A DNA stretch of 16,613 nt from Bacteroidales bacterium (GCA_012513425.1 JAAZCF010000315.1:1-16613), one strand, 5' to 3'; counted from the first letter of the stretch, positions 1 through 6,756 are shown. Notes: a model not told the origin generated them from the sequence alone. Program-made: numbers and translations.

Positions 1-321
1 GAAGAAAACACATATAGTGCATTGAATTTGAAGGATTCAGTTTCACATAAAGTAAAGAGCGAACGTTATGAACAACTTATGGATTTGCAAAGTCAAATCT
101 CTTTACAATATAATCAAAGTAGGATAGGAACAACTGAAAGAGTGCTTGTGGACAGCTTTTGTGATGGCTTTTTGCATGCCAGAAGCTCGAAAGAGTCTGT
201 GGAGGTTGATGGCGAAATTTTGATTCCTGCATTAGTAGTGCCTGCGGGCATTATAGGAAATTTTATTAATGTCAAAATCACAGCTGCAGATGAATATGAT
301 CTGTCTGCTGAACTAATTTAA
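1..321 (+). CDS. rimO: Ribosomal protein S12 methylthiotransferase RimO, C-terminal part (5' end outside window)
   Basis: The frame is open from the first base and ends at TAA 319-321, so 106 C-terminal residues of a roughly 430-residue protein are present. RimO is a radical-SAM iron-sulfur enzyme that adds a methylthio group to a conserved aspartate of ribosomal protein S12. What is visible is the end of the radical-SAM region, with the linker pattern RYEQLMDLQSQIS...N...IG, then the TRAM domain. The TRAM domain is recognised by VDGEILIPALV, the IGNFINVKITAADEYDL block and a final acidic-hydrophobic tail typical of RimO rather than MiaB. The catalytic CxxxCxxC cluster lies upstream of the window. 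fabG follows after 6 bases, so the two are probably co-transcribed. The family assignment is from recognition of the TRAM tail, not from the catalytic domain. Confidence 0.85.
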   Translation, partial: EENTYSALNLKDSVSHKVKSERYEQLMDLQSQISLQYNQSRIGTTERVLVDSFCDGFLHARSSKESVEVDGEILIPALVVPAGIIGNFINVKITAADEYDLSAELI

Positions 322-327
322 ATTATT

Positions 328-1071
328 ATGTTACTTGAAAACAAAACTGCATTGATTACTGGCGCAGCCAGAGGGATAGGTAAAGCTATTGCTATGAAAT
401 TTGCTCAAGAAGGAGCAAATATTGCCTTCACAGATTTAGTTATTGACGAAGTGGCACTTCAAACCAAACAAGAATTGGAAGGTTTTGGGGTAAAAGTACT
501 TGCTATTGCATCTGATGCATCCAATTTTGAGGCTGCTCATCAAGTTATTGAGGAAGTAGTTGCCGCTTTTGGACAAATTGATATTCTTGTGAATAATGCC
601 GGTATTACCAAAGATGGGCTTATGCTTCGTATGAGCGAAGCTCAGTGGGATGCGGTTATTAAAGTAAATCTCAAGAGCGCCTTCAATTTTGTTCATGCCG
701 TGACTCCTATCATGATTCGACAAAGAACAGGTTCCATTATAAATATCAGCTCTATTGTGGGAGTCCGTGGTAATGCCGGTCAGTGCAATTATTCTGCATC
801 AAAGGCTGCTATGATAGGTCTTGCTAAATCAATAGCTCTAGAAATAGGTTCAAAAGGCGTCAGAGCTAATGTTGTGGCTCCAGGCTTCATTCTTACAGAT
901 ATGACAGCCCAACTTTCAGATGAGGTGCTCAAAGAGTGGGAGAAAAAGATTCCTCTTCGCAGAGGTGGTACTCCTGAAGAAGTGGCAAAAGTTTGTCTGT
1001 TCTTGGCAAGCGATTTGAGCTCTTATGTATCTGGACAGGTGCTGTTGGTTGATGGCGGGATGGGTGCCTAG
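328..1071 (+). CDS. fabG: 3-oxoacyl-[acyl-carrier-protein] reductase (SDR family)
   Basis: NADPH-dependent short-chain dehydrogenase/reductase of 247 residues, the usual FabG length. In fatty-acid elongation FabG reduces the 3-oxoacyl-ACP made by the condensing enzymes. Visible motifs are the Rossmann glycine motif TGAARGIG (11-18), NNAG (89-92), and the catalytic Asn114, Ser142, Tyr155 and Lys159 (YSASK). The late PGFILTDMT block and the C-terminal SGQVLLVDGGMGA are also typical of FabG. The ATG at 328 gives a standard N-terminus and lies 6 bases after the rimO stop. There is no Shine-Dalgarno sequence, as usual in Bacteroidota. No other fab or acp gene is adjacent, so a paralogous SDR with another substrate cannot be fully excluded. 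The TAG stop overlaps the stop of the convergent umuC inside CTAG. Confidence 0.88.
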   Translation: MLLENKTALITGAARGIGKAIAMKFAQEGANIAFTDLVIDEVALQTKQELEGFGVKVLAIASDASNFEAAHQVIEEVVAAFGQIDILVNNAGITKDGLMLRMSEAQWDAVIKVNLKSAFNFVHAVTPIMIRQRTGSIINISSIVGVRGNAGQCNYSASKAAMIGLAKSIALEIGSKGVRANVVAPGFILTDMTAQLSDEVLKEWEKKIPLRRGGTPEEVAKVCLFLASDLSSYVSGQVLLVDGGMGA

Positions 1072-2090
1072 ATGTGGATGGTGAGGAGTTCGTTGACGTT
1101 GGACATGTAGTTGCCGCTGCAAAACTCGCTTTTGCAATGCCAAGCTTGCTGACTAGGACCTTCAACAGCCAAATGAATTTTCTTTAATCCATAGTTTTGA
1201 TTAAGAGTATCAATAGTCTTCATCAAGCTCATGCGCTTACTTCTGTTCTTGATTGTATCAAAAAGATGTTGCTGTATAACTTGGGCATTGGAAATATCCC
1301 TGAGAATAACTCCGCTTTTTTTGTAAAGAATTCCTTTCTTGAAAATTTGACATAATGCGGAAATCGCAGTATCTGCGATTTCCAATGTGTCTGCCGTGGC
1401 TATAGGAAAATACACTGTATGATAATTGAAGTATTGCGGCAAATCTTTTCTAAACCTATTGCTCATTACAAATACCGTGACAGAGCCGGCTAACGAATCC
1501 TGACCTCTCAACTTATTGGCACAACTATCGGCAAAAGATGCAACAGAGGCTTTTAGTGATGGTAAATCAGACACCATATCACCAAAACTTCTGCTGGTGC
1601 AGAGTCTCTGCTTTTGTATGATTTCAGAAGTGTCGATACACGCAAAACCATTGAGCTCTTTCCATGTCTTTAAAGTAGGTAGTGTAAATCTGGCTTTTAC
1701 CCAGCTTTCTTTTTTGTCGGCAATTGAACGCATGTAGCCTTCCATGTCAAACAAAGCATCATACCCATTCAAATAGCAGAAACATTCGTCAATACTATAA
1801 CTTTCAACTTTGGAAACGGATTCCCTTAAAATATGAGATATCCTTTTGGACATGGTGGCATAGAGGTACATATTTGAGGAAAAAATCTTGACATCATTCC
1901 GCTCTACAATATTTTTTATTTTGAATAAAGGCACACCGCGCTTTATCCCCAGATCTTTTGCCTCTTGAGACAATGCAACCACACAACCATCATTAGAAGA
2001 TAATACGCATACCGGCTTATGTGACAGACCGGCATGGAAGGTTCTCTCTACAGAACAAAAGAAATTGTTGCAATCAATAAGTGCAATCAT
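1068..2090 (-). CDS. umuC: UmuC-like Y-family DNA polymerase with an in-frame internal deletion
   Basis: Catalytic subunit of a polymerase V-type translesion polymerase, 340 residues against about 420 for UmuC. The N-terminus has the palm/finger motifs DCNNFF (Asp6, with Phe11 at the steric-gate position), SSNDGCVVALSQEAK, and the catalytic YSIDE (Asp101, Glu102). The C-terminal little-finger region is also well preserved: TWKELNG, CTSRSFG, NRF...PQYF, YKKSGVIL, and QQHLF (273-277), which resembles the beta-clamp motif. Between about residues 123 and 126 the sequence jumps from the helix after the active site straight to the segment before TWKELNG. By comparison with E. coli UmuC about 80 residues are missing, namely the GIAxTKTLAKLANH-type palm helix and the thumb helix-hairpin-helix with VWGIGRR. 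No frameshift or stop is seen. It starts 1 base after the umuD stop. It may be a non-functional or altered polymerase. Confidence 0.85.
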   Translation of the reverse strand: MIALIDCNNFFCSVERTFHAGLSHKPVCVLSSNDGCVVALSQEAKDLGIKRGVPLFKIKNIVERNDVKIFSSNMYLYATMSKRISHILRESVSKVESYSIDECFCYLNGYDALFDMEGYMRSIADKKESWVKARFTLPTLKTWKELNGFACIDTSEIIQKQRLCTSRSFGDMVSDLPSLKASVASFADSCANKLRGQDSLAGSVTVFVMSNRFRKDLPQYFNYHTVYFPIATADTLEIADTAISALCQIFKKGILYKKSGVILRDISNAQVIQQHLFDTIKNRSKRMSLMKTIDTLNQNYGLKKIHLAVEGPSQQAWHCKSEFCSGNYMSNVNELLTIHI

Positions 2091-2091
2091 G

Positions 2092-2697
2092 TTAACAGAG
2101 AGGTTTATGAATAATGTATGTAACTACACCCCACACATTGAACTCATCGCCATCCATCACCTGTATGGGAGAATAAGCCGGATTTGCCGGTATCAGCCAA
2201 TAAAAAGAACCTTTTTCCATGACTCTTTTGACAGTGTATTCACCATTGAGTTCACACACGGCAACTTGCTTTGTCGAAGGACTTCTGTTGCTTTTATCAA
2301 CAATTAATAAATCTCCGTCATTGATGCCGGCTTCAATCATGGAATCTCCTGTGACTCTGATGAGATAAGAAGAATCCGGATGGGGACACAACAAAGACAG
2401 CAATTCTATTTCTTGGGCAAGTTCGTCATTATTCAATGGAATGGGAAAGCCTGCTACCAGCTTTATTTCAAAATAGGGCAGAGAAATGGGCTTGATGTTA
2501 TGTGCCGGAATAATATCTCCAAGACTGCGAAAACTAATTTCTTTTTTGACACAGTCTTTTATAAACTTAGTTTTGTTGTCTTGGCCGTCAATAAACTCAG
2601 CCATGTCTTTGTCGGCACGAAAAGCATACATCTTACTTGAGCCTTTGGGCCTTCCGGCTCCAGGCCTTTTGCCGCCTCGATTATCTTTGCTGCTCAT
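2092..2697 (-). CDS. umuD: UmuD/LexA-like S24 self-cleaving protein with N-terminal DNA-binding-like region
   Basis: 201 residues from the ATG at 2697. A TTG seven codons upstream keeps the frame open but lies inside the -7 promoter box, so I reject it as the start. The C-terminal half is an S24 (LexA/UmuD) autoprotease: Ala-Gly cleavage site at 82-83 (KLVAGFP), nucleophile Ser119 in TGDSM, and Lys157 in YTVKR. These spacings match E. coli UmuD (Cys24-Gly25, Ser60, Lys97). In SOS systems RecA filaments trigger cleavage, which yields UmuD' that activates UmuC. The N-terminus is much longer than E. coli UmuD. It holds a basic RPGAGRPKG stretch (11-19) like an AT-hook, then a predicted strand-helix-helix (about 22-54) resembling a ribbon-helix-helix domain. 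This suggests it also binds DNA and represses its own promoter, which is inference. It is the first gene of the umuDC pair. Confidence 0.88.
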   Translation of the reverse strand: MSSKDNRGGKRPGAGRPKGSSKMYAFRADKDMAEFIDGQDNKTKFIKDCVKKEISFRSLGDIIPAHNIKPISLPYFEIKLVAGFPIPLNNDELAQEIELLSLLCPHPDSSYLIRVTGDSMIEAGINDGDLLIVDKSNRSPSTKQVAVCELNGEYTVKRVMEKGSFYWLIPANPAYSPIQVMDGDEFNVWGVVTYIIHKPLC

Positions 2698-2715
2698 GTT
2701 AAAGTGGATTTTCAG

Positions 2716-2723
2716 CAAAGATA
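2716..2723 (-). promoter_or_regulatory. Candidate -7 promoter element of umuDC
   Basis: On the minus strand this reads TATCTTTG, a perfect match to the Bacteroidota -7 consensus TAnnTTTG. It lies 18 bases upstream of the umuD ATG. No TTTG-type -33 element is visible at a 19-21 base spacing, so basal strength may be low or regulated. Confidence 0.6.
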
Positions 2724-2729
2724 TAACTT

Positions 2730-2742
2730 ACTTTTGAAAAGT
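2730..2742. promoter_or_regulatory. 13-bp palindrome, candidate umuD operator
   Basis: ACTTTTGAAAAGT is a perfect 6+1+6 inverted repeat lying 6 bases upstream of the umuD -7 element, in the spacer between -33 and -7 where a bound repressor would block RNA polymerase. The first gene downstream encodes an S24 protein with a DNA-binding-like N-terminus, so autoregulation is plausible. I did not notice a second copy elsewhere in the window. Confidence 0.45.
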
Positions 2743-2763
2743 GTATGACGAAAATCAAAAATA

Positions 2764-3750
2764 TCAAATCATCAGAATGGCTCGTTCAGCTATTGATATG
2801 ATCAGGAAAATTGCCATTAAAAAAGAGCAGGTCTTCTTGTCAATATTAGCATTGAAATAGGCAAAAATCAGCAGACTGAGCGGCAGTAGAGGTAATACCC
2901 AAATAATTGAAGTTATGCTATGTCCAAATAGAAAAGCAATAATTGCAAGGCAAATAGAATAGATAAGACACCTCATATAACACTTGGCTGCAACTGCGTT
3001 GAAACGATGGGATGAATTTAAAAAGAAGATGATGGATCTAATGATAATAATTGCCAGAAGTACCAACTTTACCAAACTAGCTATTTTGATTTGCTCAACA
3101 CCATAGTCCAAACTAACTGCCATTCTCAAGTATTCAAACAACGGTTGAAAAACAGTTTGATATCCACTTTTGATTGCGCTTATTCCAACTACTAGAATCA
3201 TTGGTAGAGTCAATCCCAAAATGGAACCTACAAGACATTTATCTTTTACAAAAGATAGGTTTCTGTCAAGCGCAATCATAATAGGAGCAAGCCATATCAG
3301 AGGAGCAAAAAACAGAGAAGAAATAGACAACAATAATGCAGATATGAAGGGGTTGTCAGGGTTGTAGGTCTCCATAGAGCTGCGAAAACTGAAATAAAGA
3401 GCCCAAACCAAAAAATAAGCGGCTACATGGACACTGCTCATACATAAGGCTCCTTTGCAGCTAAATATTAATATGTAACAGAAAAAGAGAAGATTATACC
3501 CGGTATCAAGTGGGTACCTTCTCTCCAAAGCCAGATACATCGATGGGCTTATCAAAAGTAAGACAAGGGCTGAAATGCGTGAAAGCTTGGCAGAGGCATA
3601 TATATTTTCAAAAAGCTGCCATTTGTCAAGAAAAGAATAGTCTGATAAATAGGATGTGGCATCACAACAAAAGAAACAACTGATAATTAGGGTAAGTGCA
3701 CAAATTATCAGCCAAAAAGAAAACTTTTGTATGCCTCTTGTGATGACCAT
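2764..3750 (-). CDS. Uncharacterised multi-pass inner-membrane protein
   Basis: I do not recognise the family. From the ATG at 3750 it has 328 residues; an earlier TTG at 3759 would add only three. It is almost wholly hydrophobic with about ten probable membrane segments, roughly at 11-30, 57-77, 86-104, 106-124, 134-158, 174-194, 226-245, 260-280, 281-299 and 308-326. Short charged loops separate them (for example ERRYPLD near 76-82 and YNPDNP near 129-134). There is no lipobox, large soluble domain or obvious catalytic motif. It lies 9 bases after the purD stop on the same strand, so it is probably the second gene of a purD operon. That placement does not by itself indicate a purine-related role. 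A transporter or an envelope-assembly protein are both possible. Confidence 0.7.
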   Translation of the reverse strand: MVITRGIQKFSFWLIICALTLIISCFFCCDATSYLSDYSFLDKWQLFENIYASAKLSRISALVLLLISPSMYLALERRYPLDTGYNLLFFCYILIFSCKGALCMSSVHVAAYFLVWALYFSFRSSMETYNPDNPFISALLLSISSLFFAPLIWLAPIMIALDRNLSFVKDKCLVGSILGLTLPMILVVGISAIKSGYQTVFQPLFEYLRMAVSLDYGVEQIKIASLVKLVLLAIIIIRSIIFFLNSSHRFNAVAAKCYMRCLIYSICLAIIAFLFGHSITSIIWVLPLLPLSLLIFAYFNANIDKKTCSFLMAIFLIISIAERAILMI

Positions 3751-3759
3751 AAAAAGCAA

Positions 3760-5034
3760 TTAATCCTCGTCTTGAAGCAAATCGCAAGCAATGTCGTCGC
3801 GATAGTAGCAGTCATTAAAATAAATATTACCTAAGAGGTCATAGGCATCTTCTCTAGCAGTAGCAATATCTTTTGCATTTGCAGTAACTGCAAGCACTCT
3901 GCCACCAGCTGAAACTATGCCATCAGGGCTGGCTTTTGTGCCGCAATGGAACACCATTCCACCTTTGGTGTTTAGACCATCAATAAGAAAACCAGATTCA
4001 TAATGCTCTGGATATCCACCTGAAGCCATGATTATTGAGACGGCGGCATTATCTGAGATAGTAAACTCTTCTTTGCTCAAACGCCCTTCTGCACAAGCTA
4101 TTAAATGCTCCAAAAAGTCACTGCTGATACGAGTCATCACAGACTCTGTCTCCGGGTCTCCCATGCGTACATTGTATTCAATTACATAAGGTTCTCCACC
4201 GCAGTTAATAAGGCCAAAAAAGATAAAACCTTTATAGTCAATGTTTTCAGCAGCAATTCCTGCAATAGTGGGTTTGATAATACGTTCTGTTACTTTTGAC
4301 ATGAACTCTTCGTTGGCAAAATATACCGGGCTTACCGAGCCCATTCCGCCGGTATTGAGACCTGTGTCTCCATTTCCTATGCGCTTATAATCTTTTGCTT
4401 CAGGAAGCAATAAATAATCTTTGCCATCTGTCAGTACAAAGGCAGACATCTCGATGCCTGAAAGGAATTGTTCAATCACAACTTTGTCTCCTGCAGCGCC
4501 AAACTGACCATCAAAAATACCTTTCAATTGCTCTTTTGCTTCATCAATCGAGTCAATAATCAGTACACCTTTTCCGGCTGCCAAACCATCAGCTTTCAAT
4601 ACATAAGGAGATTTGAGTGTCTGCATAAAAGCAAAAGCTTCTTCAATAGAGTCTTTTGTGAAGCAAGCATATTGGGCAGTAGGAATATAGTGTCTGAGCA
4701 TGAATGCTTTTGCAAATTCTTTGCTACCTTCCAACATGGCACCTTGCTTTGAAGGGCCGATAACCTTGACTTCTGGCAATTCATAAGCAAGATAATCGGT
4801 AATTCCTGCAACTAATGGCACTTCCGGCCCAACTACAACGAGATTTATTTGATTGTCAATAATAGCTTGTTTGATTTGAGAAAAATCAGAAAGTGAACCT
4901 GCCAAATTTGTGGCTATGCTTGCTGTGCCGGGATTACCGGGAAGGCAAAATAATTTATTTAAAATGCGGCTGTTGCTGATTTTCCATGCAATAGCATGTT
5001 CGCGGCCGCCTGCGCCTAATACAAGAACATTCAT
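3760..5034 (-). CDS. purD: Phosphoribosylamine-glycine ligase (GAR synthetase)
   Basis: 424 residues, the normal PurD length. The enzyme joins 5-phosphoribosylamine and glycine using ATP to give GAR, the second step of de novo purine synthesis in the cytosol. The N-terminal domain begins MNVLVLGAGGREHAIAW, followed by LPGNPGTA and VVVGPEVPLVAG (67-77). The ATP-grasp core has VLKADGLAAGKGV, EQFLSGIEMSAF, GLNTGGMGSVSP and the metal-site block EYNVRMGDPE. The C-terminal domain has ASGGYPEHY and a GGRVLAVTA motif. The start is the ATG at 5034. A TTG-initiated extension of 25 residues would run through the promoter box and into the divergent gene, so I reject it. The membrane-protein gene follows at 9 bases. 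A candidate -7 element at 5060-5067 would give a leader of about 20 bases. Confidence 0.97.
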   Translation of the reverse strand: MNVLVLGAGGREHAIAWKISNSRILNKLFCLPGNPGTASIATNLAGSLSDFSQIKQAIIDNQINLVVVGPEVPLVAGITDYLAYELPEVKVIGPSKQGAMLEGSKEFAKAFMLRHYIPTAQYACFTKDSIEEAFAFMQTLKSPYVLKADGLAAGKGVLIIDSIDEAKEQLKGIFDGQFGAAGDKVVIEQFLSGIEMSAFVLTDGKDYLLLPEAKDYKRIGNGDTGLNTGGMGSVSPVYFANEEFMSKVTERIIKPTIAGIAAENIDYKGFIFFGLINCGGEPYVIEYNVRMGDPETESVMTRISSDFLEHLIACAEGRLSKEEFTISDNAAVSIIMASGGYPEHYESGFLIDGLNTKGGMVFHCGTKASPDGIVSAGGRVLAVTANAKDIATAREDAYDLLGNIYFNDCYYRDDIACDLLQDED

Positions 5035-5059
5035 TTTGATGCTTTTCAATAATAAACAA

Positions 5060-5067
5060 CAAAGATA
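5060..5067 (-). promoter_or_regulatory. Candidate -7 promoter element of purD
   Basis: The minus strand reads TATCTTTG, matching TAnnTTTG exactly, 25 bases upstream of the purD ATG in the 66-base gap shared with the divergent lipoprotein gene. No clear -33 TTTG is present at the expected distance. I saw no purine riboswitch-like structure in this short gap. Confidence 0.55.
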
Positions 5068-5088
5068 CAAATTGACTGCATATTTTTC

Positions 5089-5096
5089 TATATTTG
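5089..5096 (+). promoter_or_regulatory. Candidate -7 promoter element of the lipoprotein-dtd-deoC operon
   Basis: TATATTTG matches TAnnTTTG exactly but ends only 4 bases before the ATG at 5101. If it is used, transcription would start at or next to the start codon, giving a leaderless message. No good -33 element is visible. Confidence 0.45.
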
Positions 5097-5100
5097 CGAC

Positions 5101-5460
5101 ATGAAACAAACTTATACGGCGATATTTTTAGCTATAACTTTGGCAATTACTGCTTGTACTCCTTCCGGTGTTATTCCAAAACACAAAATGGCTGCAGTTT
5201 TTCATGATATGTATTTGCTGGATGCGTGGACTTCAGAGTTTCCGGATGTAAGAGCTATGGCAGACACTTCAGCCGTCTATGCTTCGATATTAGAAAAATA
5301 CGGATATACCGTTGACAAATTCAATAATTCGATCTCTTATTACCTAAATCACACTTCGGATTTTGACGAAATCCTCAAAGAGGTTTTGCAAATGTACGAT
5401 AGCGAAATTAATGCAGATTCAGAGGCTACAAGCGATGAAAGTAGTAATTCAGAGAGTTAA
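5101..5460 (+). CDS. DUF4296-type lipoprotein
   Basis: 119-residue exported lipoprotein of unknown function. The N-terminus is a short signal peptide (MKQTYTAIFLAITLAITAC) ending in a lipobox (ITAC) with the lipidated Cys at about residue 19. The mature part resembles the Bacteroidota DUF4296 family. It has a predicted helical segment with MAAVFHDMYLLDAW, then a middle YASILEKYGYTVDKFNNSISYYLNH motif with the family's 'kyg-(I/T)..-F-S..YY' pattern, then DEILKEV. The tail (about 100-119) is rich in Ser, Glu and Asp and looks disordered. The last 26 bases overlap dtd in another frame, so the tail may be constrained by dtd. It is the first gene of a three-gene operon. No link to dtd or deoC chemistry is evident. 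Confidence 0.8.
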   Translation: MKQTYTAIFLAITLAITACTPSGVIPKHKMAAVFHDMYLLDAWTSEFPDVRAMADTSAVYASILEKYGYTVDKFNNSISYYLNHTSDFDEILKEVLQMYDSEINADSEATSDESSNSES

Positions 5461-5887
5461 AGAATCGTCAGTTGAAATTGATGGCAAGAAAGTTGCTGCA
5501 ATTGGCAAGGGCCTCATGGTTCTTGCTGGTTTTGTTAATGGTGATGTTGAAGAGGATTTGGATTGGGTGGCGAAAAAGATATCTGCTCTGCGCATTTTCA
5601 ACGATAGCAACGAGGTAATGAACCTTTCTGTCAAAGATATTGACGGAGAAATATTGGTAATTAGCCAGTTTACCCTCATGGCATTGACAAAGAGAGGAAA
5701 TAGGCCATCATATATCAATGCGGCTAAAGGGGATATTGCTATTCCTCGATATGAACGATTCAAATCAATTCTTTCAAAAGAAATTGAAAAAGAAGTGGCT
5801 TGCGGAGTTTTTGGGGCTGATATGAAAGTGAGTTTAATTAATGATGGTCCTGTGACTATAATAATAGATTCGAAAAATAAAATATGA
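5435..5887 (+). CDS. dtd: D-aminoacyl-tRNA deacylase
   Basis: 150 residues, close to the 145 of E. coli Dtd. The dimeric enzyme hydrolyses D-amino acids (such as D-Tyr) mischarged on tRNA, and also glycine from tRNA-Ala, protecting translation. Typical features are the start MKVVIQRVKESSVEI, the active-site SQFTL motif at about 97-101, the GNRPSY segment, and the Gly-cisPro loop in NDGPVT near the C-terminus. The ATG at 5435 is chosen because it gives the conserved MKVVIQRV N-terminus. An upstream ATG at 5363 would add 24 residues unlike the family and lie deep in the lipoprotein gene. It overlaps the lipoprotein gene by 26 bases and deoC by ATGA, so expression is probably coupled. Confidence 0.95.
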   Translation: MKVVIQRVKESSVEIDGKKVAAIGKGLMVLAGFVNGDVEEDLDWVAKKISALRIFNDSNEVMNLSVKDIDGEILVISQFTLMALTKRGNRPSYINAAKGDIAIPRYERFKSILSKEIEKEVACGVFGADMKVSLINDGPVTIIIDSKNKI

Positions 5888-6756
5888 AATATTTAGAAAA
5901 GTACGGATATATTCCTACGAATATTGATGAAAAAGTAGCAGCAGTAAAGTCTGTTATTAGTAAATGGCAAAACAAAGAAGTGTATATCAATACATTGGGT
6001 ATGATTGATCTTACGTCTCTTTCTGTTTCAGATACTCAAACAAAAATTTCTTCTTTTACTCAAAAAGTTAATCATTTTCATGATGATTATCCTGGATACC
6101 CTCTTCCTGCATCTATCTGTGTTTATCCGAACTTTGCAAAAATGGTAGCTCTTACGAGAGGCTCTAATGATGTTCATGTTACAGTAGTTGGAGGTTGTTT
6201 TCCGGCATCCCAAAGTTTTCTTGAAGTTAAGGTGTTTGAGTGTGTAAAAGCTATTGGAGATGGAGCTGATGAAGTCGATATTGTGTTGGCGTTAAACTCT
6301 TTCCTGGATGGAAGATATGAAGATGCAGCAAAAGAGATTTCAGAAATCAAAAAAGCAATACTATCTGTAAACAAAAACGTTCGTTTAAAAGTAATTCTAG
6401 AGACAGGTTCGTTAGAAAACTATGAAAATATTGCCATCGCTTCATTTTTAGCTATGGAAGCAGGGGCTGATTTTATCAAAACATCAACTGGTAAAACATC
6501 TCCGGCTGCAACTCCTCAAGCCGCATATATTATGTGTGAGTGTATTTCAAAATATGTTGCAGCAACAGCAAGAAAAGTTGGCTTCAAGCCGGCAGGCGGC
6601 ATTTCCACAACGGAGGATGCCGCTTTGTATTATGGTATTGTTGATACTGTCTTGGGTGAAGCGTGGCTAAATAAAGAATATTTCCGTTTCGGTGCCAGCC
6701 GTATGGCCAATAATTTGCTCAGTGAAATTGAAGGCAAAGAGGTGAAATATTATTAA
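5884..6756 (+). CDS. deoC: Deoxyribose-phosphate aldolase
   Basis: 290 residues, a longer form than the E. coli enzyme (about 259). It cleaves 2-deoxyribose 5-phosphate to glyceraldehyde 3-phosphate and acetaldehyde, in deoxynucleoside catabolism. It is a class I Schiff-base TIM-barrel aldolase. Asp132 sits in GADEVDIVL, the Schiff-base Lys199 in FIKTSTGK, and the second Lys235 in KPAGGI. Their spacing corresponds to Asp102, Lys167 and Lys201 of E. coli. The N-terminal ~35 residues (to about LGMIDLTSL) are an extension seen in other longer DeoC proteins. The ATG overlaps the dtd TGA (ATGA at 5884-5887), so translation is likely coupled. A hairpin terminator lies 18 bases after the stop. No thymidine phosphorylase or phosphopentomutase gene is nearby. 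Confidence 0.95.
   Translation: MKYLEKYGYIPTNIDEKVAAVKSVISKWQNKEVYINTLGMIDLTSLSVSDTQTKISSFTQKVNHFHDDYPGYPLPASICVYPNFAKMVALTRGSNDVHVTVVGGCFPASQSFLEVKVFECVKAIGDGADEVDIVLALNSFLDGRYEDAAKEISEIKKAILSVNKNVRLKVILETGSLENYENIAIASFLAMEAGADFIKTSTGKTSPAATPQAAYIMCECISKYVAATARKVGFKPAGGISTTEDAALYYGIVDTVLGEAWLNKEYFRFGASRMANNLLSEIEGKEVKYY

Noticed and set aside
436..723. An antisense open frame of 95 codons within fabG.
   Set aside because: It mirrors a clearly conserved gene and has no recognisable domain, promoter or neighbour support.
1068..2763. umuDC as part of a mobile element or prophage.
   Set aside because: No transposase, integrase, tRNA target, terminal repeats or clear composition shift was seen around it.
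5035..5100. A purine riboswitch upstream of purD.
   Set aside because: The gap is only 66 bases and contains two promoter elements; I see no space or stems for an aptamer.
5035..5109. A 25-codon TTG-initiated extension of purD.
   Set aside because: It runs through the purD -7 element and into the divergent lipoprotein gene, and PurD proteins normally begin at MNVLVLGAGG.
5363..5434. An earlier ATG for dtd that adds 24 residues.
   Set aside because: The added residues are unlike Dtd and lie inside the lipoprotein coding region; the conserved MKVVIQRV start is at 5435.
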